A stretch of DNA of 64,000 nt from Casuarina equisetifolia (lineage: Eukaryota > Streptophyta > Magnoliopsida > Fagales > Casuarinaceae). Below the pieces are notes generated by a model, which made no database searches, was not told the DNA's origin, and saw nothing but the letters and a program-made list of their open reading frames with translations. The stretch spans positions 7,379,583 to 7,443,582 of the forward strand of contig CM052359.1 in NCBI GenBank assembly GCA_028551475.1. Reading direction: 5' to 3'. The position numbers and the translations under genes are program-made. Of this stretch, positions 1 to 11,794 are shown piece after piece; within the stretch, counting starts at the first letter, position 1, and the number at the start of each line of letters is the position of its first letter.

Positions 1-1416
1 AAAATATTTTTTCCACTTTTATTTTCTAATATCAAGAATCTGTATATTCCCAAAATGTCATAATCCCTGATCTGACAGGTTTTGCGTCTGAGGTCGCCAC
101 TGTACTCGTAAGACTTTTCGTGGTCCTTGCTGACCTGCAACAGAAACACTGGCCAGATTTGTAAGAAAAAGACTTGTCTATTGTTTTCTGTTTTTTCCAC
201 ATAGTCAACGTTGGCAGCAACTTCACCACCCTCGAATGTGTCGAAAGGTTTTCAAAACCTATGTGTCGTAAAAGACTAGTGAAGAGACTAATTTATTGTC
301 AGTGCAAATGCATCCCTCTGTATCCCATTAGAAGGAAAGCATGCTGTGCAACAGAGCCACCGATCGTGGACTAGGAATTAAACAGTCATATCAATTCAAC
401 CAAAGTCTTAACACGTCTATTCGTTTAAAACGAAAAAAGAATGGGCCTCCAAAAGTCTATCCAAGCCAAAAGGTTCACTACGCGTCGCTGAAAATCAACG
501 AAAAGATTCAGAGAAAGCCAGCGTAGTTTCTGGAGGTTGTTTAGCCGGGGACGTCCATGGTACTATTGCATGCATGCGGGTAAACCCGCTAGCTGGGGGT
601 CCCTCAACCTCCCCAGGCTCCGAATCTTCGAGAGCAGAATTTAACCTGCGGGGAAAGACCCGACTGAGAATCCTCGTTCACTGCTGTTATCGCAGTTTTG
701 GGAGCTCGAACGTGACGTAAGCGGAAGCAAGGCCGCACGCGGTTTCGTCTGAGGTTGTGGGTTGACTTTGGAGTCTGTTAGATGCTTATGTTTGAGATGA
801 CGTATACAATCGGAAGCCAAGGTGGAGCTTCCTCCGTCTGATGCTGACCTAAATCCACTCGGAATGTGACATCGTGTTTCGCTGGAGGCTAAGAAAAGTT
901 TATACTCATCTTAAGAAAAAGAACTGGGCAAGTGTATAACATATATTATAAGTTTCTTTTTTTTCTAACATAGAGTTCTATTGTCTAATAAACTTTTTAT
1001 TTATTTATAAACACACGTTTACACACACACTATTGTTAAACCTAACACTAAAAGATTTCAAATAGATTTTATTTTTAACTAAATGAAGTGCTTGTGGACT
1101 CTTTTAGATAGGATCAATATTTTCTCATTGTCCAATTTGATCTTTTTTGGATAAAAAATTAGTCTATTTTTTAAATTAAATTAGATCACATAAAAAAATT
1201 AATTCTAATATCACATAAAAATTTAAATTCATTTTTTATAATTAAGTTTTTAAAGTATATTAATTTTTTTTAAAAAAATCTTTTAAAACTAGATTTTGTT
1301 GTTCAATGGTAAAGAAATGATAAAATAAAGTGACCTAAAACCACTTAAAAGATAGAACCGTAGATTCCTGTTTGCCTGATAGGACTACTCGAATATCCCA
1401 CGAGGAAGATAAGAGG
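1..1416. other. Upstream region without recognised gene
   Basis: I see no convincing coding sequence here. The stretch 540-880 is GC-richer than its surroundings and holds a TGACGTAAG (as-1/bZIP-like) motif near 711. A 14-base inverted repeat (GCGGGT-AA-ACCCGC) spans 576-589. From about 900 to 1380 the DNA is very AT-rich. It probably serves as distal upstream sequence of the ERF gene at 1757, but nothing shows this directly. Confidence 0.4.
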
Positions 1417-1486
1417 CACGTGGCTTAAACACAGTCACTGAGCCCGCGTAAGGTGCTCCATGCCTATTTCCTCCGATGGCCACGTG
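1417..1486 (+). promoter_or_regulatory. Two G-boxes (CACGTG) upstream of ERF gene
   Basis: Perfect CACGTG hexamers lie at 1417-1422 (context GGCACGTGGC) and 1481-1486 (context GCCACGTGTA). They are about 165 and 96 bases upstream of the TATA box at 1582. G-boxes bind bHLH factors such as MYC2 and bZIP (ABRE-type) factors. Jasmonate, wound or ABA response is therefore a reasonable inference for this ERF, but it is untested. Confidence 0.6.
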
Positions 1487-1581
1487 TACGCTCTTTACCC
1501 TTTACGGCTCTGTGTTCCAAGACGCGCCTATTCAGTGTTGACCCATCGGTCACAGCCATCAGAGTCGCCGCACGCATCCAA

Positions 1582-1588
1582 TATATAA
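1582..1588 (+). promoter_or_regulatory. TATA box of ERF gene
   Basis: TATATAA in the context CCAATATATAATCGCC. A start site about 30 bases downstream would leave a 5' leader of roughly 145 nt before the ATG at 1757. Confidence 0.6.
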
Positions 1589-1756
1589 TCGCCGAGCCGC
1601 AAACACCTATCAAACACCAGACGAAAGCATCCACAGCAAGCAAGGCGAAGAGCAAATACACTTGTGGGATTCGAGTTTGTCTTGTTACTGTCGAAGTCAC
1701 AACAACAAAAGTTTCCAAACCAAAGACAAAAGAACCAGTACTTTTCAGGGTCGGGA

Positions 1757-2353
1757 ATGATGGCGAATCAGACGATTCAGACGCCGGCCGAGCAAAGTGA
1801 TTCCCGTTACAAGGGTGTCCGCAAGCGCAAGTGGGGTAAATGGGTGTCCGAAATTCGACTACCCAATAGCCGGGAGAGGATTTGGTTGGGATCCTACGAC
1901 TCGGCCGAGAAAGCGGCGCGTGCTTTCGACGCGGCACTCTTCTGCCTGCGTGGCCACACAGCCAAGTTCAATTTCCCCGACAACCCGCCGGACATCCCTG
2001 GTGGGCGCACTCTCTCCAGGTCCGAGATTCAGGCGGCCGCGGCACAGTTTGCCAACTCCGTGGAGCCACCGAGAAGTTCCACCACGGATCGGTCGATGTT
2101 ACCGATTGAGTCAGCGTCTCCTTCGCTTTCGGAAGGGACAGTCCAGATGGATAGTGATGCGACTCACGATGGTTCGTTCTCGGATTTCTTCCAGACAATG
2201 GGTTCTACCAATGGCGGCTCGGATTATGCAATGTTTCCAGGCTTTGATGATTTTGCCCATGAATTATACGCACAGCCTTTCCCTACCTACGACTACGGAG
2301 AAGAAAACTTCGATGGGTTTGTTTCTCAGGATTCATTCCTGTGGAATTTTTAG
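1757..2353 (+). CDS. ERF017: AP2/ERF transcription factor, DREB A-5 (ERF group II), ERF017/ORA47-type
   Basis: Intronless, 198 codons, nuclear DNA-binding factor expected to bind GCC/DRE-type elements. The AP2 domain spans about residues 17-78 and contains [29 protein letters not shown], an AARAFDAA helix and CLRG. Domain position 14 is Val, as in DREB proteins, and position 19 is Leu rather than the classical Glu. The [10 protein letters not shown] block and the acidic, aromatic C-terminus ending FLWNF match my recollection of ERF017/ERF018 (ORA47), which activates jasmonate biosynthesis. The start is one of two adjacent ATGs (1757 or 1760). The frame is open upstream to 1664 but has no earlier ATG. 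A TATA box and two G-boxes precede it. Assignment to ERF017/ORA47 rather than another A-5 member rests on the C-terminus and the JAZ/FLZ neighbours. Confidence 0.92.
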   Translation: MMANQTIQTPAEQSDSRYKGVRKRKWGKWVSEIRLPNSRERIWLGSYDSAEKAARAFDAALFCLRGHTAKFNFPDNPPDIPGGRTLSRSEIQAAAAQFANSVEPPRSSTTDRSMLPIESASPSLSEGTVQMDSDATHDGSFSDFFQTMGSTNGGSDYAMFPGFDDFAHELYAQPFPTYDYGEENFDGFVSQDSFLWNF

Positions 2354-3364
2354 ACGCTCCGTGAAGAAAAAGCCGAGCGGGTTCTTGAGCTACTGACCCT
2401 TTTTCTATCCTAAAAAGATTCAATCTGGATGTTGATGGACCAATTTTTGTACGGCCATCTTCCCAATACTAATTAATTTGTTGGTAAGGTTCTTGTAATC
2501 TTTTTAATGTATGAATATGGATATTCAGTTGTCAATCACAATGTGAAGTGTCAACGCTGTTTTCTGGACAATTCTATGAACAAAAACATACCTCCTCCAG
2601 TTGCATTACAAAAAGAAGGGGACCCGACCCCGAAATGATTAAAGTAATTGAGATTTTCTCCACGTTTTGTTTTTCTTTGCTTTTAAGACGTGCATCCTTG
2701 CTTGAATTTTAGCACGAGCAATGTAATTCTATAATCTCTCTTTTTTAATACACCTCCCCTTACCTTCTTTCCAAAGGTTGGCAACATGTGATTTATTTAA
2801 ATCGCGTTAACAAATGTTGAGAAATCTAGTTGATTCCTAATAGTTTCTGTCGTAGATTAACAAACTTGAGATCAACAAGTCTTGATACATGACTTTCGAT
2901 GTATGAGTAAAAGTTTAAATAAATAAATAAAATAATAAAGTACATTTTTGAAATAATTAATATTCTTTTCCTCATTAGTCAGTTTTCCTACACGCTACTG
3001 CTGTAAAATGCTTGACATTTCATACATTAAATGGAATTACTTATTTCCTTTATAAATCACTTTTCAGATTATTATATTTTCACATGAGTTTAACATTTAG
3101 CTTCCCGGATTTATTTTTAGTCCGAGAGGGCTGCTCGTCTGACCTTCTACAAGAGCAGGACGCCGGAGTCAACCGTGGAACGTTTCATTTCCGGCCACGT
3201 GTGAGCCCCTCAGGAAATCTCAACCCCAGGTGGTGGTGGTTTCTTCCCCTCCACCTCTCCATCGTCGTACCAATCGACCAAGGAGAGCTACAGGTTTCCT
3301 TCCAGCTTGCCATGTGGTGAATACCCATGTGTTCCCGCTCTCTCATTGGCTTTACTTCTTCTGA
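2354..3364. other. 3' flank of ERF gene and intergenic DNA
   Basis: No supported gene. The first few hundred bases are probably the ERF 3' UTR, and 2760-3000 is AT-rich. The part from about 3120 becomes GC-rich and contains GGCCACGTGTGAG (G-box near 3195). That resembles the GGCCACGTGT context upstream of the intact ERF, so it may be the decayed promoter of the relic at 3365. Confidence 0.4.
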
Positions 3365-3553
3365 GTCGGTGAGAAAGATGATGTTGAGAAGCAGGTGAGA
3401 AGAGGGAAGAGCGGCGGCGCTAAAGGCCGGAAATGGGTTGCAGAGGTTCGGCTACCTAAGAGCCGAGACAGGATAACTTTGGGCCCCTACGATAACCCCG
3501 AGGAGGTAGCTAGAGCGTCCGACTCGGGAGGCTGCTTTGCGACACGCTCGTAG
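3365..3553 (+). pseudogene. Relic of a second AP2/ERF gene
   Basis: This stretch is open from a TGA at 3362 to a TAG at 3551 and has no ATG. Its middle (3419-3535) reads as an AP2 domain: GRKWVAEVRLPKSRDRI, then TLGPYDNPEEVARASD. It aligns residue by residue with the intact ERF at 1757 ([32 protein letters not shown]). The YKGVR start of the domain is replaced by a Gly/Lys/Arg-rich stretch. The conserved Trp before LG is Thr, and the [11 protein letters not shown] helix is broken: a frame shift after SD turns AAL into GGC and a stop follows. No downstream half is visible. It is most simply a tandem duplicate that lost its N-terminus and was frameshifted. It could also be an exon of an unrecognised spliced gene, which is less likely because this subfamily is intronless. 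Confidence 0.72.
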
Positions 3554-5163
3554 GGTTCCGCAGGAGACTGTTGTTTGCACTCGGATCTGCATATCGTAGT
3601 AAGAGTCGAAACACAGCCTTCGAGGTGCGTGGATCTAGGAGCTTTCTTCCACAAGGAAGGTAGGCTTCAAAAACAGTAGTTTTTTTGGTAATATCTGCAT
3701 GAGACCCGAACATTGAACTATGATAAATTCCGTGTATCGGTTAGCAGCCGGAAACGAATTTGCACGACCATTTTTAAGTGAATAGCATAAATTAGCTACA
3801 TTTCTTTTTCACCCACCTTTCTTTTCCACTTTCTTTTCCTCCTCAAGCTAATAACTTTATCGTCTTTTGAAAATCTTCACCATGTCGTTTTGTTAAATCC
3901 TCTCTAAAATGAAGATCTGAAATGATGAGTCATATAATTAATCCCACGTGTTGAAAAGCAAATCTCACATCGATTAGAGATGCACCTAGTCTAACATCCC
4001 TTTGAAGCACTTTTTAAGGAGTTCACCTGTCCTCTACTTAACAATACATTATGATATTTTTATTATTAGAATTCTTATTGATATGAGAAATAAATTAGGA
4101 AGTCAAAATGTCAAACAAAAGACTTATTCAAAGGTTTTTCGTATCAAATTTATCATTTAACACGATATTTTATGTCAAGTGGGAATCCTAACTTCTGCCA
4201 GCTACCAGCTTGTCCTTTGTGGCCATAAGAAACCAAAATGATTGCTCTCTGGACTGTACAAGTGGCTGATGTGATGCAAGGCCAGCAAAGACTAATGTAA
4301 AACGTGGGTGTTTTGTGGGTTCCTTATAATAGTTAGTCGCGTAGAATGTAAGGACCATTCCACGAATGGTAGTTTTGGAATGTTAATGGTTCCTTTGGAG
4401 GGTCGAGTATCCTTCAGACTAAACCCACTTTATCTTCTTACAAAATAGGTAGAAAGAGAAGTTCAGTCATTTGTAGTCATTACAGGCCGCTAGACCAGGA
4501 GATGGATCAATTATGTTTGCACGTGATAATTTGAATCATAACGAATCTCAATTTATTAAAATTCAAATAGGTGATAATATTTAAATGAAATAAGTTTTAA
4601 CTAATATTTAACATTAAGTCTTTTAACATAATGGTTAAAATACGCAACATTTTATTATGATGAAAAGAAAAATGAAGCGTAGGTGATAATCTGCCACTAA
4701 GTTAAGATTTAAGGTCCGCAGTATGGTAGCGAGACATTCTCTTAAATGAGGGTTGAAAAGCTGCTACAAATAGCAAAATTTGTCGCCATAAGTTCTCTAT
4801 ACATCTCCGCTGCAATATTTCTTCACATCATCTCAAGTTGGTTATCATGGTTGACTGCTGATCCAAACGTTCCTCCGTGCAACTATATGAAGGAATTATT
4901 TTTCCTAACGCAGAAAAAATCTGTTACAAATTATAAAACATACTTACCTTAAAATTTTAGGACATCAAGTTGCGGAAGAAATGAATCATTATTTCCAATT
5001 ATTATTTTTCCTTATAAAATTTAACATTGTTCTCATTAGAATCTTTATTTTTAACTTTAGCTTTGATATCATATTAAAAATTACTTAAAACTCTATAGTA
5101 TTAAGTAAAGAAATTTAACTTCCAATCACCTTCTTTTGTGATTGCCCTAACTTTAGCTTTAAC
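3554..5163. other. AT-rich intergenic DNA
   Basis: I see no gene, RNA or repeat that I can support. A short open frame at 4746-4952 has no recognisable domain. The stretch ends at the left LTR of the copia element. Confidence 0.4.
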
Positions 5164-5570
5164 TGTTAAAATTGTGGTGGTTGGAGAAAGTGAGTGAGAG
5201 GAGCACAAACTTATTGAACCAAATGGTTCTAAGAATTTAGATAGAAGCAAACAAAAGCTTACAAGGTTCCTAATAAACTTCAAACAATGGTAGCATGTTA
5301 TAGAAATATTCCTACATGCTTGATATTTAAACTACACTTCTACCTACTATAAACTAGTTGTCCATACTATAGGACTTACAAAAGACATGGTCTCTTTACT
5401 AAACCTAAGTTTCAAGGTCTTCCTATACAAAACTTATAGCTCCACACTTTGGTAACTTCTCACCATCTCTTCACGTCAACTCCTTCTTACTACATTAAAT
5501 GGCGAATACATGTTCTTTACTTGTCTTGCAAGAGGTCCATGTTGTGTAGGAAACCTCATCAACTTCAACA
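5164..5570 (-). repeat. 3' LTR of copia element A
   Basis: In plus orientation it starts TGTTAAAATTGTGG and ends CATCAACTTCAACA, so it has TG...CA termini. It is the same length as the right copy at 9685-10091 and readily alignable along its whole length. Confidence 0.88.
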
Positions 5571-8500
5571 CCATTCCTTGATATGGTTTGTTGTGACCCC
5601 AATCATGTCTCTCAATTTTTCGGGTTGAGATTGGGAAAGCCCTTTTGTGAACAAATCAGTCATCTAATAACAACTTTTACATAAATTGAACTTCATTTCT
5701 TTAACTTCGACAAGTTCCCAAACATAATGGACTTTAGTAGAGATGTGTTTCATTCTTGAGTGATGACTAAGATTTTTAGTTGTCACAATAGCTGATTTGC
5801 TATTGATATAAATCATCATTTCATCTTTCTACTCAAATCCAACCTCTATGAGAAGTTTGTGGAGCCAAACAGCTTGGTACGCATCAAAAGATGCAACAAT
5901 ATATTCTACCTCCACAGTGGACAAAGAAACAGAGCTTTGTGTTTTTTTATGGACCATGAAACTAGTGATGATCCTAGACCGAAAACAAAACCACTTGTGC
6001 TCTTTGAATCTTTTTTATTTCCAGCCTAATCATTGTCATAATACCTAACTAAAGCAAGGTCTTTTGCTTTGCTGTAAAACAACCTAAAATCATGTGTGCC
6101 ATGAATGTACCTCAAAATGCATTTGAGCTTGCATAAGTTAGCTTTAGTTGGATTCTATATTTGTCAAGACAGTAAGGAAATAAAGAATAAAATGTTCAAA
6201 TGAATGGTTGCTAAGTATAAAAAGGCTTACCACCAAACTCCAATAGGTGGTCCCACATGCTTCACCAAAACCATCATTTGGCACTACTTTCTCACTTAGT
6301 ATCATTGGAATGCTAATAGGATTGCTTTATGCCATTTTGTACTTGGATAACAAGCTTTTAGCAAATTTGTTCTGCTAGATGAATATACCAACTTCTTATT
6401 GACTAACTTCCAATATGAGAAAGAAGTTCATTATGCCCATGTCATTCATCTCAAAGGCTTTCATCATATTTGACTTGAATTGATTCATACATCTAGCATC
6501 ATTTGTTGTGAACATTTGATCATCCATGTAGATTAAAACCAAAAGCAGTCATATGATATGAACAACATTGGATCACTTTGGCAATGTGAGAGGGCATTCT
6601 CAATGAAGTAACTTGTTATCTTATTATACTATGCTCATGGGGCTTGCCTTAGACCATACAATGCCTTCTGAAGCTTAAGTACCTTCCATTTGCTTCCAAG
6701 CTCTTCATATTCAATTGGTCGATCGACATAGATTTTTTCTTCCACCTTTCCATTGAGAAAAGTAACTTTTACATCAAGTTGGAAGACTTTCCAACCGATG
6801 AGTAGATATTCCAATAACCAACCTTATGGTCTCTAATCATGCAACTAGAGAGAACACTTCACCAAAGTCTAATCTAAGTATCTGAGAGTACCCTTTAGCC
6901 ATAAGTTTGGTTTTGTATTTTACTACTTTTCTTACAGCTTTAGTTTTAATTTTGAAAATCCATTTCAGTCCTACCATTTTCTTTCCTTTTGGTAGATTAG
7001 CAACAAACTAGGTGTTGTTTCTTCCAATTGTCTTTATTTCTTCATCCATTTCTTCTTGCCATTTTTCGTCGTCTTACTTCCTCATAAATCGTGGGCTCCA
7101 ACACTACCATGTTGCAACTTTCATAAATGTCATCAAGGCTCCTTATTTAAACAAGACTTATATTCAAGAGTTCTTGTTTAACTTCATTCGAGACCCTGGA
7201 ATAATTAGTAGAAGGCAAAAGAGTATTACTTACACATTCAAAAGGAATGCATGGCTCTAAATTCTCTCTACCATACATGTCCTTTTCTTCAAGCCCTTTG
7301 TCTCCATGTTTGATGACATGTGGTAAAAAGGTCTCATGCCCTTGTTATGATTTTGACTCCTAATCCTACATTGCCTCTTCATCAACTGCAAGGTCTCTAC
7401 TGATGACAATTTCTTTGTAAGCAAGTTATACATATGGTATGCCTTTGAAATGAGACTATACTTGAGAAACACCCCATTTATGCTCTTTTATCCAACTTAT
7501 TGTGCATCTCTTGGGAAATGTGTATATGATCAATTGAAGGTTTTCTACTCATCCACGCCTCAAATGGAGTCATTCCTTTCAAAGCAGAAGTAGGGATTTT
7601 GTTGAGTATGTAGATTATTATATTCACTACTTCTCCCCAAAAATCTTCGGGATGTTTTTTTTTCTTACATCATGCTTCAAGCCAAGTCTAGCATAGTTCG
7701 ATCCTTTCTTTTAGCAATGTCATTTTGTTGCAATATGAAGCTAGTTATGAGTTGATGTTAGAGTCCTTAGTTGACATAATATTGATTGAACTTAGAGGAA
7801 ATATATTCACCCCTATGATCAAACCTTATTGCTTTGATATGTCTACTTGTTTCCTTTTCTACTTGAGCTTTAAACTACAAGAATGTTTGAAACACAATAA
7901 ATTTTTCCTTAAGAAAATAAACCTTGCAATAACTCGAGGTATTGTCGATAAACAGTAGTTAGTATTTGTTTCCTTCTTTGGTGAGGATCCTCATGGGTCC
8001 CCAAATGTCCTATATGGATGAGTTTAATTAATGTAATGATATTCTCTCCTATTTTAGTTAGGAATGGATTTTCTAATACTTTTCCTGAATTGATAGCTTT
8101 GGTAGATAGCCCTTCCACGTTTTATTTGTGGTAAGCCTTCTACCATTCCTTGCTTATGTAGTGCTTTAAGGGCGTTGAAATTAAGATGGCCAAACCTACG
8201 ATGCCATAACCAACTATTGTCTTTTTCAACATCTAGAGCTTTTTGACTGGTTTATGCACCTTGAGCAGCATACTCAAAGAAAATTGGAAAGTTCCTTGTG
8301 TTTTTCATGTCAATAACGGCTATTTCTCTTGCCATACTTGAGTTCTCAAAGATCTTGCATGAATGACCTTCAAACACTAGGACATACTTTCCTTCCATCA
8401 TTCACCCTATGCTTAGATGATTAGAGTTAAGTGTAAGTACAAGCAACATGTCCTTAATGACTTTCACCCCTTGCGAGGTTAGAATAGAAAAAACTCATTT

Positions 8501-9670
8501 TCCTACTATTTTTACAAAATGATCATCCCCAAGCCTAACTCTTGACTTATAAGAACGATCTAGTTGGCTAAATATGTGGTCATAGGGAGACATGTGGTTC
8601 GTACATCCACTATCTACAAACCATATTCTATGATCTAAGCATAAGACTAACAAGCTAGAAAGGAAAAGGGTGGGTTCATTTCGTACTTCTTCTTTTTTTT
8701 ACCATTTTTGCTTGCTAAGTTTCCTTGGATCTACAATTTCTTTAACATGACCAAACCTGTGTCAATTCATATATTGGGGATGGCCTTTGTGCCAACAATA
8801 CTTGTCTAAGTGGTTGTCTTTTTACATAACTCACACGGAGGGTATTTTGATCTCTCTTCCGAGGACTATCTAATTGATGATATTTCCTCTTCACTCTTTT
8901 TTTGGCTTCTCCAAACGTCTTAGCCTTAAAGGAAGTTTCTACAAGGACTTTTTATTTTCTTCTACTCACTTTTTTTTTTCAAATGATTCCTACTAACCCA
9001 CTAACTTTGACATTAGCATATTAAGAAATTTTTTAGTTTCCTCAAGTGTGGTGATAGTGGCATCAAATTTTTTAGTAAGACTAATAAGCATTTTTTCAGC
9101 TATACAAGTCTTAAGCCACTCTTCTCCTAGGTTTCTAATTTAGCTTACTATAGTATTCCTTTTGACTAGTAGCCATTTATAGACTCCATTTCTTCCATTT
9201 TCAATAATTCAAAATCACATTTCAAAGCCTAAAAATGAATTGCCCATACCTTTGCAATGCCCATAAACTCATTTTTTAGAGTGGTTCAAGCTTCATGAAG
9301 AGTGGTTGCTTAGCTAACTCAATGAAACTCATTGTCAGCAATACCCATTTGAAGCACCATGAGAGTTCTGAGTTCTATTTCTTGTTGCTTCCTTTTGCAT
9401 TCTTACTTGGCAAGCGTGAGTTCAATTGTTAATGTAGTTTTGGGTGTCTTGTTTTTAACAATCTCCCACATTCCTTGTCTTTTGAGGTAGGTTGTCATTC
9501 GAATGGACCAAGTTTGATAATTGGTTTCATAAAAGATAGGTAGCGAAATATTAAAGGTAGGAATGAAAGAGCAAATTAAAAGTTAGAAGTAGTTGAAGAA
9601 AAGGCACCAAATGGAGTAAAATCATATATGAAATCGATAAGGATTTTTAGAAAAAATCAAGAACCTTTAA
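5571..9670 (-). pseudogene. Copia element A polyprotein remains (gag-pol)
   Basis: Reading the minus strand in shifting frames gives clear copia landmarks, but stops and frameshifts are frequent and no long open frame survives. The reverse transcriptase catalytic motif YMDD is encoded at 6519-6530. An upstream RT block with QLDVKVTFLNG and ALYGLRQAP lies at about 6640-6790. An RNase H terminal motif, KHISTKVHY, lies at about 5720-5750. Integrase and gag-like sequence is expected at 7000-9600 and is only weakly readable. The element cannot be autonomous. Confidence 0.8.
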
Positions 9671-9683
9671 GCTCTTGATACCA
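9671..9683 (-). other. Primer-binding site of copia element A
   Basis: The minus strand reads TGGTATCAAGAGC one base inside the LTR. It resembles the plant tRNA-iMet-complementary PBS with an inserted A. Confidence 0.7.
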
Positions 9684-9684
9684 C

Positions 9685-10091
9685 TATTAATATTGTGATG
9701 GTTGAAGAAAATGAGTAAAAGGAGAACAAACGTACTAAACCGTATTGTTTTAGGAATCTAAATAGAAACAAACAAAAGCTTACAAGGTTCTTAATAAACT
9801 TTAGACAAAGGTAGCATGTTATAAGAACATTCCTACATGCTTGATATTTAAACTACACTTTTACCTACTGCAAACTAGTTGTCCATACCATAGGACTTAC
9901 AAAAGACATGTTTTCTTTACTAGACCCAAATTTCAAGGTCTTCCTACTTAAAACTTACAATTCTATACTTTAGTCACTTTTCAACATCTCTTCATGTCAA
10001 CTCCTCCTTATTGTATTAAATGGAGAATAAATGTTCTTTGCTTTTCTTACAAAAGGTCCATGTTATGTAGGAAACCTCATCAACTTCAACA
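9685..10091 (-). repeat. 5' LTR of copia element A
   Basis: 407-bp partner of 5164-5570. In plus orientation it begins TATTAATATTGTG (the terminal TG has mutated to TA) and ends CATCAACTTCAACA. Confidence 0.88.
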
Positions 10092-11346
10092 TCCTTTTCC
10101 AAACCAAAAGTGCAATGACTTTTTAGGATGAATTTTGGCTTAAGAAGAGCTTTTTGAGTGGTCCACATGTCTCCCAAGGGATCCCCAAAGAACATCTATC
10201 ACTCTTGGCATGACAACTCCCAAAGTGTTCCTTTCATATCTACTCCCATGTACAATTCCAATTCTATTGAGCAAGGACCCTCCATGAATTAGATGACAGC
10301 AATTTGTCCAATGTGCATTCTTTCTCAAAATTGAAAGTACCACTACCACTATTGTTATATGGTAATGGAAGAAAGCCAAGAGGCCCACTTTTACCTCTAT
10401 TCAACTATGCATTACCTCATAGGGTCTCTACCACAGGAAGCTTTGAAGTTAGTCTCCTTTCCAAGTTTATTAAGCATGAAGTGGAAAGGAATAGTTGAAA
10501 CAAACCAAGACAAAATGATTTTTTTTTTTTAAGGCCTAGCCTTTGCTAGGTAGTTAGTTGTATTAAAGTTAAGAGAAATTTGCACAATTGGATTGTTACT
10601 ACATGATACACCATTCTTGATCCAATTTTATTATAGAAAAGCCTAAATTCAACTCAAAGACCGGCTCTTGAAGTGGGAGGAAACAATTACATTTTAACTA
10701 GACATAATTTTATATTTTAATAATATGGAACTAAACATCTACACTATAATATGTCCCTTTATTGCAATATAAGTCTAAATATTTGCAATATTGCTTTATG
10801 CATAAATAAATCTTACTTAAATTCATATGGGTGTTAAAGAGGACCTAGGCTTTAATACTATATTAAAAAGGTCTAAACCTACCTAAAAAAATCAGCACTT
10901 GAAAAGAAAAATAATTATATTTAACTATGCACATAACTTTCGACCTCAATAATATAAGATTGAACATCTATATTGCAATGTTTATCTTTCATAATAAGGT
11001 GAGACTTGTGCAATAATAATGGTTATGCAACTTTTGTTGAGAAAAGAATGTCTTGAAAATGTTAGCTTATAATATTGTAGTAGCCAAGACTGTAAGTCCT
11101 AATATCTTTACAAACATTTGGTACATTAACTCTTTACAAAATTGAATGGTATTAATATCATTACTTTTAATTTGAAAGGATATTAAATGGTATTTATGTT
11201 TGCTTAAAAACTACTTCTCTCATTGTTTAAAAAGTAATTTGAAGTCTCAATTTGGTTTTAAAAAGCTCGATTATTGATAGCTTCATAGAGTTATCAGTAT
11301 TAATGCTAATATCTCATCATTTACTCAGAGCCTCATCTTCCTTCGT
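10092..11346. other. Intergenic DNA between the two old LTR elements
   Basis: 10092-10500 is somewhat less AT-rich and contains a minus-strand open stretch at 10140-10388 with no domain I recognise. The rest is AT-rich, with no supported feature. It may be older transposon debris. Confidence 0.35.
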
Positions 11347-11794
11347 TGTTACATGCAATAGTAGAGACAACGGTTTGAGAATGAGTTTTAGGACCTTAAA
11401 CTCGAAAATCCTCCCTAAGGAGTGATTGAAGGTGCTTGTGACCTTTACTAATAGTTAAATCACAGAAATAGATGAGCTTATTGAATAACGCAAGTAGCAT
11501 TGTCGAAAAGAGAAAAGGTTATGGCTAAAAACACTATTCATTATTTCCTTAGAAATAAGACAAAAACCTACATAATAAATGTTCCAAACGGCAGTGTTCT
11601 AACCTACTACAAGACTCATAACATAAGATATTACCTAAGACACATAAGCTCAATACAAAGATAACAATGACCCAACAATAACAATAACATAACCCAAACA
11701 TAATGACCTAACAAAATAACAACCCAACCCTAAAGAGCCCCTTACACATGCACCCCTCTCCACCTCCTTCGTGGCTTATGGTAAGTATGTGACA
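11347..11794 (-). repeat. 3' LTR of gypsy element B
   Basis: 448 bp; plus orientation begins TGTTACATGCAATAG and ends AAGTATGTGACA. It is the partner of 16535-16958. Confidence 0.87.

Larger units (their letters stand above)
5164..10091 (-). mobile_element. Degenerate Ty1/copia LTR retrotransposon (element A)
   Basis: Two direct repeats of exactly 407 bp (5164-5570 and 9685-10091) flank an interior that reads as a decayed copia polyprotein on the minus strand. A primer-binding site lies just inside the right LTR at 9671-9683 (minus strand TGGTATCAAGAGC, initiator-Met tRNA type with one extra base). A purine stretch, AAGGAATGG, abuts the left LTR. Minus-strand domain order is gag/integrase-like, reverse transcriptase, RNase H, i.e. 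the copia order. I find no target-site duplication: left flank TTAAC, right flank TCCTT. By eye the LTRs differ at many positions, so the insertion is old. Confidence 0.88.

Noticed and set aside
576..589. GCGGGT-AA-ACCCGC inverted repeat as a terminator or operator
   Set aside because: Such elements have no known role in plant nuclear genes, and six-base arms occur by chance.
1464..1937. 157-codon minus-strand frame opposite the ERF gene
   Set aside because: It lies antisense to promoter and AP2 coding sequence, and its composition follows from the GC-rich AP2 codons. No domain.
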